This document shows positions 29,857-38,982 of a DNA stretch of 64,000 nt, in pieces. The number at the start of each line of letters is the position of its first letter. The first letter of the stretch is position 1. The position numbers were made by a program, and so were the translations under genes. The notes beneath the pieces were generated by a model. It was not told the DNA's origin. It searched no databases and saw only the letters and a list, made by a program, of their open reading frames with translations. Source of the DNA: Dyadobacter sp. (GTDB lineage Bacteria; Bacteroidota; Bacteroidia; Cytophagales; Spirosomataceae); NCBI RefSeq assembly GCF_017744695.1, contig NZ_JAGIAS010000002.1, forward strand, positions 310,001 to 374,000, in the 5' to 3' direction.

Positions 29857-31668
29857 TCATCGCACTGCCACCTTCCCCGAAACCTCCCTGCTTCCATTTG
29901 TAAACCGGTACACATATATCCCGGCCGCCACATTCAGTTTAATATCCGTTTTCTTCTCGAAAGATTTTGTCAGCACTTCCCGCCCGGCCTGGTCGTATAG
30001 TTTGATATTCGATTTCCCGCCGAGCTTCGTTTCAACAGAAAGAAAATCCCAGGCAGGATTCGGTGAAACGGTCAGGACGGCCTCCGGGCCACCGGGTACC
30101 GAAAGCACCGGGTCGATCTTCACCTCCGTCTGCGCGGTTTCGGAACATCCGTTCACATCTGTAACCGTCACTTCATAAATGCCGGCCTGATCCGGCGCTG
30201 CATCATGCAGAAAAACATGTGACAATGGAGACGCGAACGATTTCGGCCCATTCCAAAGATAACTGACGCCGCCTGTTGCCGTAAGCTCTATCGTACCGCC
30301 TACCAGATAGGGTCCGCCATTTACCGCCGTTGCATTCGGCAGCGGCATTACACTTACCGGCAGCTCGATCGTTTGGGTAGGCGCTCCTTCCACTTTACAA
30401 AAAGCAGAATAGGTGGTTGTCTTTTCAGGCTTTACTTTTAATGAAGGTCCTGCCGATCCGCCTGTCCAGCTTAATGTGCCCCGGCAACCATAGGCCGTGA
30501 GCGTTACTTCTTCGCCCACGCATATGGTATCCTTGGAGGCCGTTGCACGGAAAACGTTGGGTGTATCGGATTTGAGCGTCCACTCCACTTTTCGGGTCCG
30601 GTCAGCCTTCGCGGCATCATAGCGGCTGACGCCCGTGCTGTCGAAAACAGATGCTGCCAGAACAGCGCCGTCGGGTGCCTGATCGGGTGTAAGCGTGAGT
30701 TGTGCTCCCGTCGCAGAAAGTAGTTCTCCGTTCACAGTCCATTGCACCTGTAATGTATTAGGCTTGGGTGCAAGCAACCCGATTTTAAAGGTTTGCGGAT
30801 TTTCGACTGTCACTACACTCCCCGGCACCGGTTCGGCATTTTCGATCGGATTGACCTGTTTGAGCAGTACCTCAACGGTGGTTTCCCTGCAAACGGCACA
30901 AAATTCCTGGTTCAAATACTCCATCAGGCAAGTCCCATTCGCGGGTTTATGCCAAAGTGCCGCATCCCCGGTGTCACCATGCTTGTAAATACCGATCCCT
31001 GACTGATTCAGCCAGTTCTTCCACCGCACGAGCGCGGGATTGCTTTCCTTCGTCATATTTGGAGCCTCCCATCCGTAACCGGGACCTGCCCAATACTCGT
31101 CGTTGAGATGCGAAAAAGTATGACCGATTTCATGCACGCCTATCGCATTTGCCTGCGTATGAAGTGTATGTACGGCTATACTCCCACCCGAGCCTCCATA
31201 AAAAGGCGTATTGACAAGCACCACCACTAAATCATACATTGGAAACTGGTTAGCCAGCAGCGCGTACAGCACGTCGTATTTGGAAATCGTCACCAGCCTA
31301 TGAATGGAACTTCCGAAAGACGATCCAAAAAAGGTATTCTTCGTCCCGACCGGCTGATCCTTGTAAGCATCCGGCGCGGTCCCCGGATTGCTCACCCCAC
31401 TTTCCACAGAAGGCGTGCGAATGGCAAAAAAGTTGAAATAGTTGCTATACCGCACGTAGGGATCATACCCAAGAAAAAAATCCGCGAACTTCTTGGCCTC
31501 TGTCGCGAATTTCGGAAATTCCTGCTGCGTAAAACCGTCCCCCAGGATCACGACGTTGATGCGATTATCCAGCGGACCGTTTTTATAAAGTGTGTCCACC
31601 TGATATTGCTGACTGAAAGCAACTGTTGCAATGCAAATGGCGTAAAATGTGGTAAAAATCCTTTTCAT
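29857..31668 (-). CDS. Secreted M64-family metallopeptidase with T9SS sorting domain, copy B
   Basis: The 603-residue paralogue of the neighbour downstream has the same length and layout: signal peptide (cleavage after FSQ), the M64 domain with HEIGHTFSHLNDEY as zinc motif, Ig-like segments with paired cysteines, and a T9SS domain. The catalytic part is clearly related to copy A yet differs at many positions, while the last 110 coding bases of the sorting domain (29885-29994 against 28026-28135) differ by only three. The two genes are in tandem with a 48-base gap. A small lipoprotein gene lies three bases upstream in the transcript, so these may be cotranscribed. Confidence 0.9.
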   Translation of the reverse strand: MKRIFTTFYAICIATVAFSQQYQVDTLYKNGPLDNRINVVILGDGFTQQEFPKFATEAKKFADFFLGYDPYVRYSNYFNFFAIRTPSVESGVSNPGTAPDAYKDQPVGTKNTFFGSSFGSSIHRLVTISKYDVLYALLANQFPMYDLVVVLVNTPFYGGSGGSIAVHTLHTQANAIGVHEIGHTFSHLNDEYWAGPGYGWEAPNMTKESNPALVRWKNWLNQSGIGIYKHGDTGDAALWHKPANGTCLMEYLNQEFCAVCRETTVEVLLKQVNPIENAEPVPGSVVTVENPQTFKIGLLAPKPNTLQVQWTVNGELLSATGAQLTLTPDQAPDGAVLAASVFDSTGVSRYDAAKADRTRKVEWTLKSDTPNVFRATASKDTICVGEEVTLTAYGCRGTLSWTGGSAGPSLKVKPEKTTTYSAFCKVEGAPTQTIELPVSVMPLPNATAVNGGPYLVGGTIELTATGGVSYLWNGPKSFASPLSHVFLHDAAPDQAGIYEVTVTDVNGCSETAQTEVKIDPVLSVPGGPEAVLTVSPNPAWDFLSVETKLGGKSNIKLYDQAGREVLTKSFEKKTDIKLNVAAGIYVYRFTNGSREVSGKVAVR

Positions 31669-31670
31669 GG

Positions 31671-32165
31671 CTAATTGAAACTGAGCGTATAGATTCTCAC
31701 GGGACCCTTTTCAGGTGTGACACTAAAAAGCTCCAACTCGTTGAGTCCCGCGTGCAGCGGCATGCGGATCAGCAAGTTACCTTCACTGGTGCGCACTTCC
31801 TCCCGCCGGATGTGGCCCGAAGGATCGCTTACCTCGGCTGCGTGGTACAGCGGATGTTCGAAAAACATTTCGCGTTCCCCTTCGCGGGTAGCGTATCTGG
31901 GCATTGCCTTGATCTGAACAGGAAATTCGACGGGCCGATAAAGTTCTTTCATACGCCCGTTGGCCGCCCGGGCGCTCACGAGCGCGACCGACTCATTGCC
32001 GCCCGGCTTGCCTGCGACGCGAAAATGAAGGAACAGAATATGGTCGGGTGATCTGGTGTCGTAGTTGGGGATTTCACGGATTGTCAGCACGGATCGCCCC
32101 GACCTGCAACCCAGTAACAGGCTGCCGGCGAGTGCGATGGCGACCGCATAGCGTAAACGTAGCAT
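31671..32165 (-). CDS. Small lipoprotein of unknown function next to the M64 pair
   Basis: The 164-residue product has a lipoprotein signal: a hydrophobic stretch AVAIALAGSLLLGC, with lipobox LLLGC and acylated Cys20. The mature part appears to be a beta-sandwich without recognised domain, containing ILFLHFRVAGK and an IRMPLHAGLNELELFSV segment, and no cysteines. Its stop lies two bases before the M64 copy B start, so they are cotranscribed. It may be an accessory of the peptidases, or an unrelated protein carried in the same operon. The start is directly downstream of a 15-bp hairpin (32174-32213). Confidence 0.7.
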   Translation of the reverse strand: MLRLRYAVAIALAGSLLLGCRSGRSVLTIREIPNYDTRSPDHILFLHFRVAGKPGGNESVALVSARAANGRMKELYRPVEFPVQIKAMPRYATREGEREMFFEHPLYHAAEVSDPSGHIRREEVRTSEGNLLIRMPLHAGLNELELFSVTPEKGPVRIYTLSFN

Positions 32166-32173
32166 GTGTGATT

Positions 32174-32213
32174 TGAATAAAGCTGTACGTAAGTCAATGT
32201 ACAGCTTTATTCA
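32174..32213 (-). terminator. Perfect 15-bp hairpin between the decarboxylase and lipoprotein genes
   Basis: TGAATAAAGCTGTAC (32174-32188) is the inverse complement of GTACAGCTTTATTCA (32199-32213), with a 10-base loop. It lies six bases after the decarboxylase stop (minus strand) and eight bases before the lipoprotein start codon. No T run follows, so it may serve either as a weak terminator or as a translation-controlling leader for the lipoprotein. Confidence 0.6.
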
Positions 32214-32219
32214 CGAATT

Positions 32220-33614
32220 TCACAGTGCGCGCATCACTTCCTCCATTTCACGAATGGCTATTAAAATGTCTTCTTTCCCCGTTCGGTAATTCACAAACGC
32301 GGCTCGTATTGCCGGTTCGCCCGATAGCAAAGTAGGTGTCATAAAAACTTTCCCCCGGCGATTCAATTGATCCAGAAATGCAGGCATGCTCTCCCGGGCA
32401 GTTTTCAGACGAAAGCAGACCACATTCAGTCGGACAGGCGCCAGTAGTTCAAAAAATTCGCTCGATTGAATGTAAGCCCCTAACTCCTGTGCGCGGACAA
32501 TACTATTCTGCACAATCCACTCAAAACCGTTCCGGCCATATGCCGTGAGGCCAAACCAGGCCGGCAAAGCCCTGAATCGCCGCGAATTTTCAGGGAGGAA
32601 ATTGAGATAGGAAAAATTTTCCGACGGATCGCCCAGGTAGGGCGCATTGGAATTTTGAAAGGTGCTGACCTGCAATCGACTATGCTCCTTTCTCACCAGT
32701 GACACCGCACTGTCGTAAGGCACGTTCATCCATTTATGGCAATCGATCGTAATACTGTCGGCCTGTTCCCAACCGGCCAATAAATGACGCTGAGATGGCA
32801 AACAGGCCGCAAATCCCCCGAATGCCGCATCAATATGCAGCCAGAATGGGTACTTTTGCTTCAATGCTGCAATAGCCTTAATGTCGTCGAAATCAACGGT
32901 ATTGACAGTCCCTGCACTGCAATTGACGATAATCGGGCGGTGCCGGTTATCGATCAGTCTTTGCTCGAAGTCGGCCAGGTCCATTGCCTCCCGGCCATCC
33001 AACACCTGAATGCGTACCACATTATTGCTGCCTATGCCCAGCATACCCAGCGATTTGATGACCGAAGAATGCGGAGTAGCCGCCATTACCACCAGATCGC
33101 CGGACACTCCCTCTCGTGAAACGTCACGGCCCGATCGCTCGCCAGCCCACTGCCTGGCCACGGCCAATCCGGTGAAATTAGACATGGTAGCGCCCGTCAC
33201 AAAGCCTCCGTTGAAGTCACCCGGCAAATGCAGCAGCTGGCACAACAACCTGATTGTCTCTTTTTCCAGGATTGCGGAAACATCGCCTGCACCCTGCGTA
33301 CTTTGCGTGTTCTGATCGTAAACAGCTGTAAGCCAGTCGCCAGCAATGGCGGCGGGTGTTGCCCCGCCCGTTACAAAGCCCCAATAACGAGGCCCCGGGC
33401 TGGCCACCATCAGCTTTTCATAATGCTTTCTGAAAACTTCCAGGCTGCCCTCGGCCCCTATGCCCGCATCTGAGAGATCGGCAGGAATCACTGAGTGGTC
33501 CGCAATATAGGTGGGCTTCTCAGTGAGGTTTTCAAGAAAATCAAGACTTGCATTTTTGACCTGATCCAGGATTGGTTTCAGGTTATTCAATTCATTTTCA
33601 AACAATTCAAACAT
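32220..33614 (-). CDS. PLP-dependent amino acid decarboxylase (group II)
   Basis: The 464-residue protein is a pyridoxal phosphate decarboxylase of the group II family, which includes aromatic L-amino acid, glutamate and aspartate decarboxylases. The cofactor-binding lysine is in SITIDCHKWMNVPYDS (about residue 293), the aspartate that holds the pyridine ring is in WLHIDAAFGGFA (about 262), and a substrate-binding region GAEGSLEVFRKHYEKL lies near residue 52. Length and order are typical. It stands at the downstream end of a short minus-strand set with NTF2-like and DinB genes. The exact substrate cannot be told from the sequence. Confidence 0.88.
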   Translation of the reverse strand: MFELFENELNNLKPILDQVKNASLDFLENLTEKPTYIADHSVIPADLSDAGIGAEGSLEVFRKHYEKLMVASPGPRYWGFVTGGATPAAIAGDWLTAVYDQNTQSTQGAGDVSAILEKETIRLLCQLLHLPGDFNGGFVTGATMSNFTGLAVARQWAGERSGRDVSREGVSGDLVVMAATPHSSVIKSLGMLGIGSNNVVRIQVLDGREAMDLADFEQRLIDNRHRPIIVNCSAGTVNTVDFDDIKAIAALKQKYPFWLHIDAAFGGFAACLPSQRHLLAGWEQADSITIDCHKWMNVPYDSAVSLVRKEHSRLQVSTFQNSNAPYLGDPSENFSYLNFLPENSRRFRALPAWFGLTAYGRNGFEWIVQNSIVRAQELGAYIQSSEFFELLAPVRLNVVCFRLKTARESMPAFLDQLNRRGKVFMTPTLLSGEPAIRAAFVNYRTGKEDILIAIREMEEVMRAL

Positions 33615-33617
33615 AAA

Positions 33618-33980
33618 CTATCCATGATAATGCGCCTTCACCAAACTGATTTTGCCGGACTCGTCAAGTTCCATCATCTCGGCTGCCATCCTGTTGCTGA
33701 CGCTTTTGTAATATAAAATCACCGAGTCCGCGCCGGTAAGCACCTCACGCAGCTCAAAATGCAGATCCGTGTAAATGCTCAGGGCCTTCCCGAAGTACTT
33801 TTCCAACTCATCCTTTTGGGTAATCACTCCCTCGTCATTCATTCCGAGCTTGATAATGTAGGGAGAATAGAACCGGATGTCGCTGGAATACAGCTTCATA
33901 ATCGCGGTAAGGTCATGGCGGTTCCAGGCATCAATCCATTGCGTGGCAAAGGATTGCGCTGCTTGTTCTGTCAAATGCAT
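33618..33980 (-). CDS. NTF2/SnoaL-like protein
   Basis: The 120-residue protein shows the NTF2-like fold: an N-terminal helix (TEQAAQSFATQWIDAWNRHDL), then DIRFYSPYI, a helix ELEKYFGKAL and several strands ending in KAHYHG. These small proteins act as enzymes or as ligand-binding proteins; nothing indicates which. The ATG at 33980 gives the normal family N-terminus; the frame extends further but only through an arginine-rich stretch unlike a protein start. It ends three bases before the decarboxylase start, so they are cotranscribed, and it follows a DinB-like gene by seven bases. Confidence 0.75.
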   Translation of the reverse strand: MHLTEQAAQSFATQWIDAWNRHDLTAIMKLYSSDIRFYSPYIIKLGMNDEGVITQKDELEKYFGKALSIYTDLHFELREVLTGADSVILYYKSVSNRMAAEMMELDESGKISLVKAHYHG

Positions 33981-33987
33981 ATATTGT

Positions 33988-34458
33988 TTATTGTTGTGCC
34001 GCCTGCACCTGCGTGATCCAGCGGCGATGGTAGTTAATGTGTCCCAAATGCCATGAAAGGTGGGCAAGCAGATGCGTAAGGACCAAACGAACGGTTTGTT
34101 CCGGAAACAAATTCACTACATCGTGCGGATATTCCTCCTCCATCTTTTGCTCATCGAGCTTACTCAGTGTATCGACCACGATTTCGTGCAGCTGGTCGAT
34201 CTCGGCCAGCATTTGCATTCGTGTAAATGTCTTTTGATTGAATTCGGCGTCGCGGTCGCGCACGTAGGCATGCTCGCCCAGTGCAAGGCCTACATACGTA
34301 CGTAAATTCCCGATCAAATGCTGGCAGAGGTTCCCTCCCGGGTTGATAGTCCCCGGCAATTTCACCCACAAAGCAGCTTCCGAATGGTACTGTTCCATTT
34401 CCTTCCGAAGTTTTTTCAGGTCGCGGCTGAATAATGTGATGAATACGTCGCTGTTCAT
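33988..34458 (-). CDS. DinB-family protein (second copy)
   Basis: The 156-residue protein has the four-helix DinB-type fold (DUF1572 group). Candidate metal-binding histidines are H47 in NLCQHLIGNLRTYVGLALGE and the C-terminal pair in LLAHLSWHLGHINYHRRW (about residues 131-142). The first gene of a minus-strand set with NTF2-like and decarboxylase genes, each separated by only a few bases. A metal-binding, small-molecule-modifying enzyme is the usual guess; the substrate is unknown. Confidence 0.83.
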   Translation of the reverse strand: MNSDVFITLFSRDLKKLRKEMEQYHSEAALWVKLPGTINPGGNLCQHLIGNLRTYVGLALGEHAYVRDRDAEFNQKTFTRMQMLAEIDQLHEIVVDTLSKLDEQKMEEEYPHDVVNLFPEQTVRLVLTHLLAHLSWHLGHINYHRRWITQVQAAQQ

Positions 34459-34697
34459 GACTGATTATCAATGTTAAGGTACTCTTTCAATTTTGGATTG
34501 GTAACCCTGGTTTACCAGCGGATTAATGTACGCATAAATCGACATCAATCCCGCGGGTAACCTGGACAGGACCAACAGATACGAAGCATAAGCGAGCGCG
34601 TACTAATGCTAACGCCACAAAATTCCCGCTCCAAAATTTAATAAAACAGATTCACTTTTGTTATTTTGAAGCATAACAGATCAAAACAGCATCATAC

Positions 34698-36137
34698 ATG
34701 GTCGAGGAGCCTATCCGGGAAGATTTTCTCTACGCACAAATCGCCGACCGGTTTGCGGCGCAAATCGAAAAAGGCATTCTGAAAGCCGGCGACAAGCTGA
34801 TTTCCCTAAGGGCACTGAGCAAAGAACAAGGCATAAGCCTCAGTACCGCCTACAAGGCTTATGTGGAACTCGAAAACAAAGGCATTATCGAAGCAAGGCC
34901 GAAATCGGGTTATTTTGTGCGTTTTTCGCCACTGAATGCCCCTGAAAGGCTCCGCACCACACCTCCCCGCCCACTGATCGAAAAGGCGAATGTGGACGAA
35001 ATGATCCGGACAGTGTATAAAACCATGACGTACGAGCGGATCGTCCGCTTGTCGGTCGCCGCGCCTTCCGCAGAGCTGATCCCGGAAGCAAAGCTGAACA
35101 AGGCGATGATCGAAGCACTCCGGAAAAGTCCGAACAGCTGCACACAATATGATGAAGTGCAGGGAAATCTCGCATTACGGAAACAGATCGCCAAATATGC
35201 ATTCAACTGGAAGGGAAATATCAGTGAGGAGGAAGTCATTACCACCCAGGGCTGCATGGAGGCGCTGATTTTCTGCCTGAAAGCCGTCACGGAACCGGGT
35301 GACACGGTCGCGATCGAGAATCCGATTTACTTCGGCATTTTCAATATTATGAAAAGCCTCGGCTTAAAAATCCTCGAAATCCCCTGCCATCCCGATGAGG
35401 GTGCGGATCTGGAATACCTGGAAAATGCGTTGGAAACCACGCCGGTCAAAGCGGTGCTGTTCGTGCCCAATTTTTCCAACCCCACCGGAGCGCTGATGCC
35501 CGATTACCGGAAGAAACAGCTGGTCGAAATGCTGGCGGCGCGGCAAATCCCACTGATCGAGGATGATATTTACGGAGAAATGTATTTTGGCAAAACCAGG
35601 CCGGGGACTTGCAAAAGTTACGATAAAAACGGGCTGGTTATGCTTTGTGGGTCGGTCTCCAAGACGCTGGCACCCGGTTATCGCGTGGGCTGGTGCCTTC
35701 CGGGCAAATTCAGGGACAAAGTATTGAGCAGCAAGATTACGCATACCGTATCCTCGGCCGCTCCCACCCAGGCAGCTGTGGCCAATTTCTTCGAAACCGG
35801 CCGTTACGATTTGCATATGAGGCATTTGCGCAAAGCCCTTCACACGCAATGCCTGCGCTACATGCAGGCGATCAGCGACTATTTCCCGTCGGACACCCGG
35901 CTTGTCAGGCCGCAGGGTGGTTACGTTTTATGGATCGAGCTCAACAAGCGGGTCAATGCGTTCGAACTCTTCGAAAGCGCCATTCAGGAGAGCATCAGCA
36001 TCGCCCCCGGTCAGATTTTCAGCACCGACGCCCGATTCAGTAACTACATCCGCATCAGCTTCGGCGCACCGTATAATGCAGCCATCGACGCCAGTTTAAG
36101 GAAATTGGGAGATCTGATCAGGGCGCAGAGCGTTTGA
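34698..36137 (+). CDS. MocR-type regulator (GntR helix-turn-helix fused to aminotransferase fold)
   Basis: The 479-residue protein joins an N-terminal winged helix-turn-helix of the GntR type (about residues 5-75, with KLISLRALSKEQGISLSTAYKA) to a class I aminotransferase domain (about 110-475). The cofactor lysine lies in GSVSKTLAPGYRVGW (about residue 320), and the aspartate and tyrosine of the family are in LIEDDIYGEMYF. Such proteins sense PLP or amino compounds and usually regulate neighbouring genes. The gene is divergent from the DinB/NTF2/decarboxylase set, separated by about 240 bases, so this set is a likely target. A second MocR gene lies at 41695. Confidence 0.9.
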   Translation: MVEEPIREDFLYAQIADRFAAQIEKGILKAGDKLISLRALSKEQGISLSTAYKAYVELENKGIIEARPKSGYFVRFSPLNAPERLRTTPPRPLIEKANVDEMIRTVYKTMTYERIVRLSVAAPSAELIPEAKLNKAMIEALRKSPNSCTQYDEVQGNLALRKQIAKYAFNWKGNISEEEVITTQGCMEALIFCLKAVTEPGDTVAIENPIYFGIFNIMKSLGLKILEIPCHPDEGADLEYLENALETTPVKAVLFVPNFSNPTGALMPDYRKKQLVEMLAARQIPLIEDDIYGEMYFGKTRPGTCKSYDKNGLVMLCGSVSKTLAPGYRVGWCLPGKFRDKVLSSKITHTVSSAAPTQAAVANFFETGRYDLHMRHLRKALHTQCLRYMQAISDYFPSDTRLVRPQGGYVLWIELNKRVNAFELFESAIQESISIAPGQIFSTDARFSNYIRISFGAPYNAAIDASLRKLGDLIRAQSV

Positions 36138-36144
36138 GGCCCAA

Positions 36145-36459
36145 TCAGGCAAACATTTTTCTCAACAAACTTAAAACTTGCTGCGCCGTAGCCGGGTCGA
36201 GTTGTCCTATTTTCTTCGTCAATCTTACCTTGTCAATGGCTCTCAGTTGATCCAGCACAATTTGCCCGTCCCTTCCATCGACATGACAATCGATGCGCGT
36301 CGGGTACTTTCGGATGGTGGACGTCAGGGGAGCGATGATGACCGTTTTGAGATGACTGTTCATTTCATCTGGCGAAACGATAAGACAAGGCCTGGTTTTC
36401 TTGATTTCGCTTCCCAGGCTTGGATCCGGCGATGCAAAGTAGATTTCAAATCTTTGCAT
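36145..36459 (-). CDS. MazF/PemK-like toxin (endoribonuclease)
   Basis: The 104-residue protein has the PemK/MazF signature: RFEIYFASPDPSLGSEIKKT, RPCLIVSPDEMNSHLKTVII, and DQLRAIDKVRL. MazF toxins cut mRNA at short sequence motifs when the antitoxin is degraded. I chose the ATG at 36459, which overlaps the antitoxin's TAA stop (TAATG). Another ATG 12 bases earlier (36471) is possible. It sits at the downstream end of a two-gene operon with the antitoxin at 36459. Confidence 0.9.
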   Translation of the reverse strand: MQRFEIYFASPDPSLGSEIKKTRPCLIVSPDEMNSHLKTVIIAPLTSTIRKYPTRIDCHVDGRDGQIVLDQLRAIDKVRLTKKIGQLDPATAQQVLSLLRKMFA

Positions 36460-36719
36460 TACCATGTCCATTCAGAATCATCAAACGAATTGGGGACATT
36501 GCCCATCAGGTCTTCGTCTTCATCCGCCGGTGCGTTCCCGGTGGCAAGACGAAACTGTTCTACCCATCCATCACGCGGATTTGTAGAAGCAGGAAAAATC
36601 ATGATAGCGTTCCCTTTAATCTCGACATTGACGTATTCCTCAATATCAACCTGGTCCAGCATGGCTTTGGAAAGCAAAATTCCCTGGGAATTTCCGATCC
36701 GTCGAATTTTGGTCAGCAT
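36459..36719 (-). CDS. MazE/AbrB-like antitoxin
   Basis: The 86-residue protein starts MLTKIRRIGNSQGILLSKAM, the swapped-hairpin AbrB/MazE fold that binds DNA, and ends with an acidic, flexible C-terminus (NAPADEDEDLMGNVPNSFDD) typical of the toxin-binding tail. It should neutralise the downstream MazF-like toxin and repress their common promoter. The stop codon overlaps the toxin's start (TAATG). Confidence 0.88.
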   Translation of the reverse strand: MLTKIRRIGNSQGILLSKAMLDQVDIEEYVNVEIKGNAIMIFPASTNPRDGWVEQFRLATGNAPADEDEDLMGNVPNSFDDSEWTW

Positions 36720-36867
36720 AGCACAAAGTTATAACTTGTTATAACAATTCAAAATCCCAGCCCGTTCCGATGTGCAAGTGGCTGACGGATAGTTTAAAAA
36801 CAATCGCAACAATATTGCAATTAACTGATTTTCAGTACCTGTAACCCTGTTGCACGGCTTTCTAACC

Positions 36868-36875
36868 TACCTTTG
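36868..36875 (+). promoter_or_regulatory. Candidate -7 element before the P-type ATPase
   Basis: TACCTTTG matches TAnnTTTG exactly, with TTG at 36850-36852 as a possible -33 box (15-base spacing, shorter than usual). It lies 63 bases ahead of the ATG at 36939. No metal-regulator site was recognised nearby. Inferred. Confidence 0.3.
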
Positions 36876-36938
36876 TAATGATCCTGCGGCGGCCCGGGCT
36901 GCATACGAGGCAGGTCTTTGTATTTGAATAATTGCATT

Positions 36939-38960
36939 ATGAAACTTGACGAAAATACCTCCGCCCATACACACGACGACTGCTGCTCGACGCAGCCGGA
37001 TCAACATGCCCAACATAATGGCCATAAGCATGACCACAATCACGATCACAGTCATGACCACGACCATGATCATGACCACGGCGACCATAGCCACGGGACA
37101 GGCGGAGACTCCGGCATTCTCAAAAGCCGCTGGATGCTATGGCTCAGTCTGGCGATCCTGGCAGTATTTCTCATTTTGACATACATTATAAAAATAGAAC
37201 TCCCGCGTACCATCGAAATCGGGATGATGGTGATCGCCTATGTGCTAGCCGGAAACAAAACCGTGGCCATGGCGTTCCGGAAAGCGGGCCGGGGCGATTT
37301 TTTCAATGAATTCACACTCATGACCATCGCCACTTTCGGCGCATTTTATATCGGTGAGTTTAGTGAAGGCGTTGCTGTCATGATTTTTTACGAAATCGGT
37401 GAGCTCTTTCAGGATATCGCCGTCAGCCGTTCCAAACGCTCCATTAGGGCATTGCTGGACATCCGTCCCGACTCGGTTACTGTATTACGCGACGACAAAC
37501 CGATACAAGTTACGCCGGACGAGGTTCGAATCGGTGAAAAAATACTGGTCAAAGCAGGAGAAAAAGTGGCGCTGGATGGTGTAATGGTCTCCGAATCAGG
37601 CGTATTCAATACCGCGGCCCTCACGGGCGAACCGAAACCGCAGATCATCGAAAAAGGCGAGAAAGCACTCGCCGGTATGATCGCGATCGAAAAGTCGGTC
37701 GAAATAGAAGTGAGAGCGCTTTTCAAGGATTCGAAACTTTCCCGCATCCTGGAAATGGTGCAGGAAGCGAGTGCCCGCAAAGCCCCTACCCAACTGCTGA
37801 TCAGTCGCCTCGCACGCATATATACGCCCGCGGTCTTCCTGCTCGCATTGCTTATTATCGTCGTTCCCGCATTCTTCGTTGCCGAATACGACTTCAACCA
37901 ATGGCTCTACCGTGGTATGGTTTTCCTGGTGATCGCCTGCCCATGCGCGTTGACGATCTCCATTCCCCTCGGCTATTTTGGCGGCATTGGGCTGGCATCC
38001 CGCAACGGGATTTTGGTCAAAGGCGCTAATTTCCTGGATATTATCACGAAAATCGACACGGTTGTTTCGGACAAGACAGGCACGCTTACCAAAGGCGTTT
38101 TTAAAGTCCAGAAAGTGGAAACAAGTATGGATAAGGATGATTTTGTGCGAACAGCGGCGTCACTGGAAAGCTACTCGACGCACCCTGTCGCCAAAGCAGT
38201 CGTTGCCGCCGCCGGTGCAACTGCATTGACCAAACCGGTTAATGTAGAAGAAATCTCAGGGCACGGTTTGAAAGGGATGGTCGACGGCAAGGCTGTACTC
38301 GCGGGGAATACCAAACTCCTCGATAAGTACTCTGTTAACTATCCCGAAGGGCTCGCTTCTCTGGTAGAAACAGTCGTAGTCGTAGCGATCGACAATACCT
38401 ACGCGGGTTATTTCCTCATTGCCGATGAAATCAAAGAGGACGCTGCCACCGCTGTTGCGGAATTGAAAACCCTCGGCATTTCAACCATTATGCTGTCGGG
38501 CGATAAGGAAGCGGTGGTCGATAAGGTTGCAGGGGAGCTTGGTATAGCCCAAAGTTATGGAGGGTTGCTGCCGGAAGACAAGGTCAGAATCGTTCAGGAA
38601 CTAAAAAATCAGGGCAAACGCATTGCATTTGCAGGCGATGGCGTCAATGACGCGCCGGTGATCGCGCTCGCCGATGCCGGCATAGCCATGGGGGCGCTTG
38701 GTTCCGATGCCACCATCGAAACCGCCGATATTGTGATCCAGAACGACCAGCCATCGCGCATCGCCGCTGCCGTAAAGATCGGCAAAATCACAAAATCTGT
38801 TGTTTACCAGAACATTTCCCTCGCCATGGGGGTTAAAATAGCAGTGATGGCGCTTGGCGCGGGTGGCGTTGCCACACTCTGGGAGGCCGTTTTCGCGGAC
38901 GTGGGTGTAGCTCTACTCGCCATTTTGAATGCCTATCGTATTCAGGGGAAGAAAATTTAA
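36939..38960 (+). CDS. Zn/Cd/Pb-type heavy-metal P-type ATPase with His-rich N-terminus
   Basis: The 673-residue protein is a P1B-type ATPase that pumps divalent metals out of the cytoplasm. Signatures are CPC in the sixth transmembrane helix (IACPCALTIS), the phosphorylated aspartate in SDKTGTLTKG, TGEP in the actuator domain, the HP locus in STHPVAKA, and GDGVNDAPVIA. The last helix reads EAVFADVGVALL, whose aspartate is typical of the zinc/cadmium (ZntA) subgroup. The usual N-terminal CxxC metal-binding domain is replaced by a His-rich tail (about residues 25-50). The ATG at 36939 is used; a TTG seven codons earlier is less likely. Confidence 0.92.
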   Translation: MKLDENTSAHTHDDCCSTQPDQHAQHNGHKHDHNHDHSHDHDHDHDHGDHSHGTGGDSGILKSRWMLWLSLAILAVFLILTYIIKIELPRTIEIGMMVIAYVLAGNKTVAMAFRKAGRGDFFNEFTLMTIATFGAFYIGEFSEGVAVMIFYEIGELFQDIAVSRSKRSIRALLDIRPDSVTVLRDDKPIQVTPDEVRIGEKILVKAGEKVALDGVMVSESGVFNTAALTGEPKPQIIEKGEKALAGMIAIEKSVEIEVRALFKDSKLSRILEMVQEASARKAPTQLLISRLARIYTPAVFLLALLIIVVPAFFVAEYDFNQWLYRGMVFLVIACPCALTISIPLGYFGGIGLASRNGILVKGANFLDIITKIDTVVSDKTGTLTKGVFKVQKVETSMDKDDFVRTAASLESYSTHPVAKAVVAAAGATALTKPVNVEEISGHGLKGMVDGKAVLAGNTKLLDKYSVNYPEGLASLVETVVVVAIDNTYAGYFLIADEIKEDAATAVAELKTLGISTIMLSGDKEAVVDKVAGELGIAQSYGGLLPEDKVRIVQELKNQGKRIAFAGDGVNDAPVIALADAGIAMGALGSDATIETADIVIQNDQPSRIAAAVKIGKITKSVVYQNISLAMGVKIAVMALGAGGVATLWEAVFADVGVALLAILNAYRIQGKKI

Positions 38961-38982
38961 TTCCCCTCCATTATCCAAATAT

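Noticed and set aside
31671..32165. Relation between the lipoprotein and the two small secreted proteins (PRYATRE resembling PKYATRE)
   Set aside because: Seven residues with one change and no match on either side; the lipoprotein lacks the NYK motifs. Probably chance.
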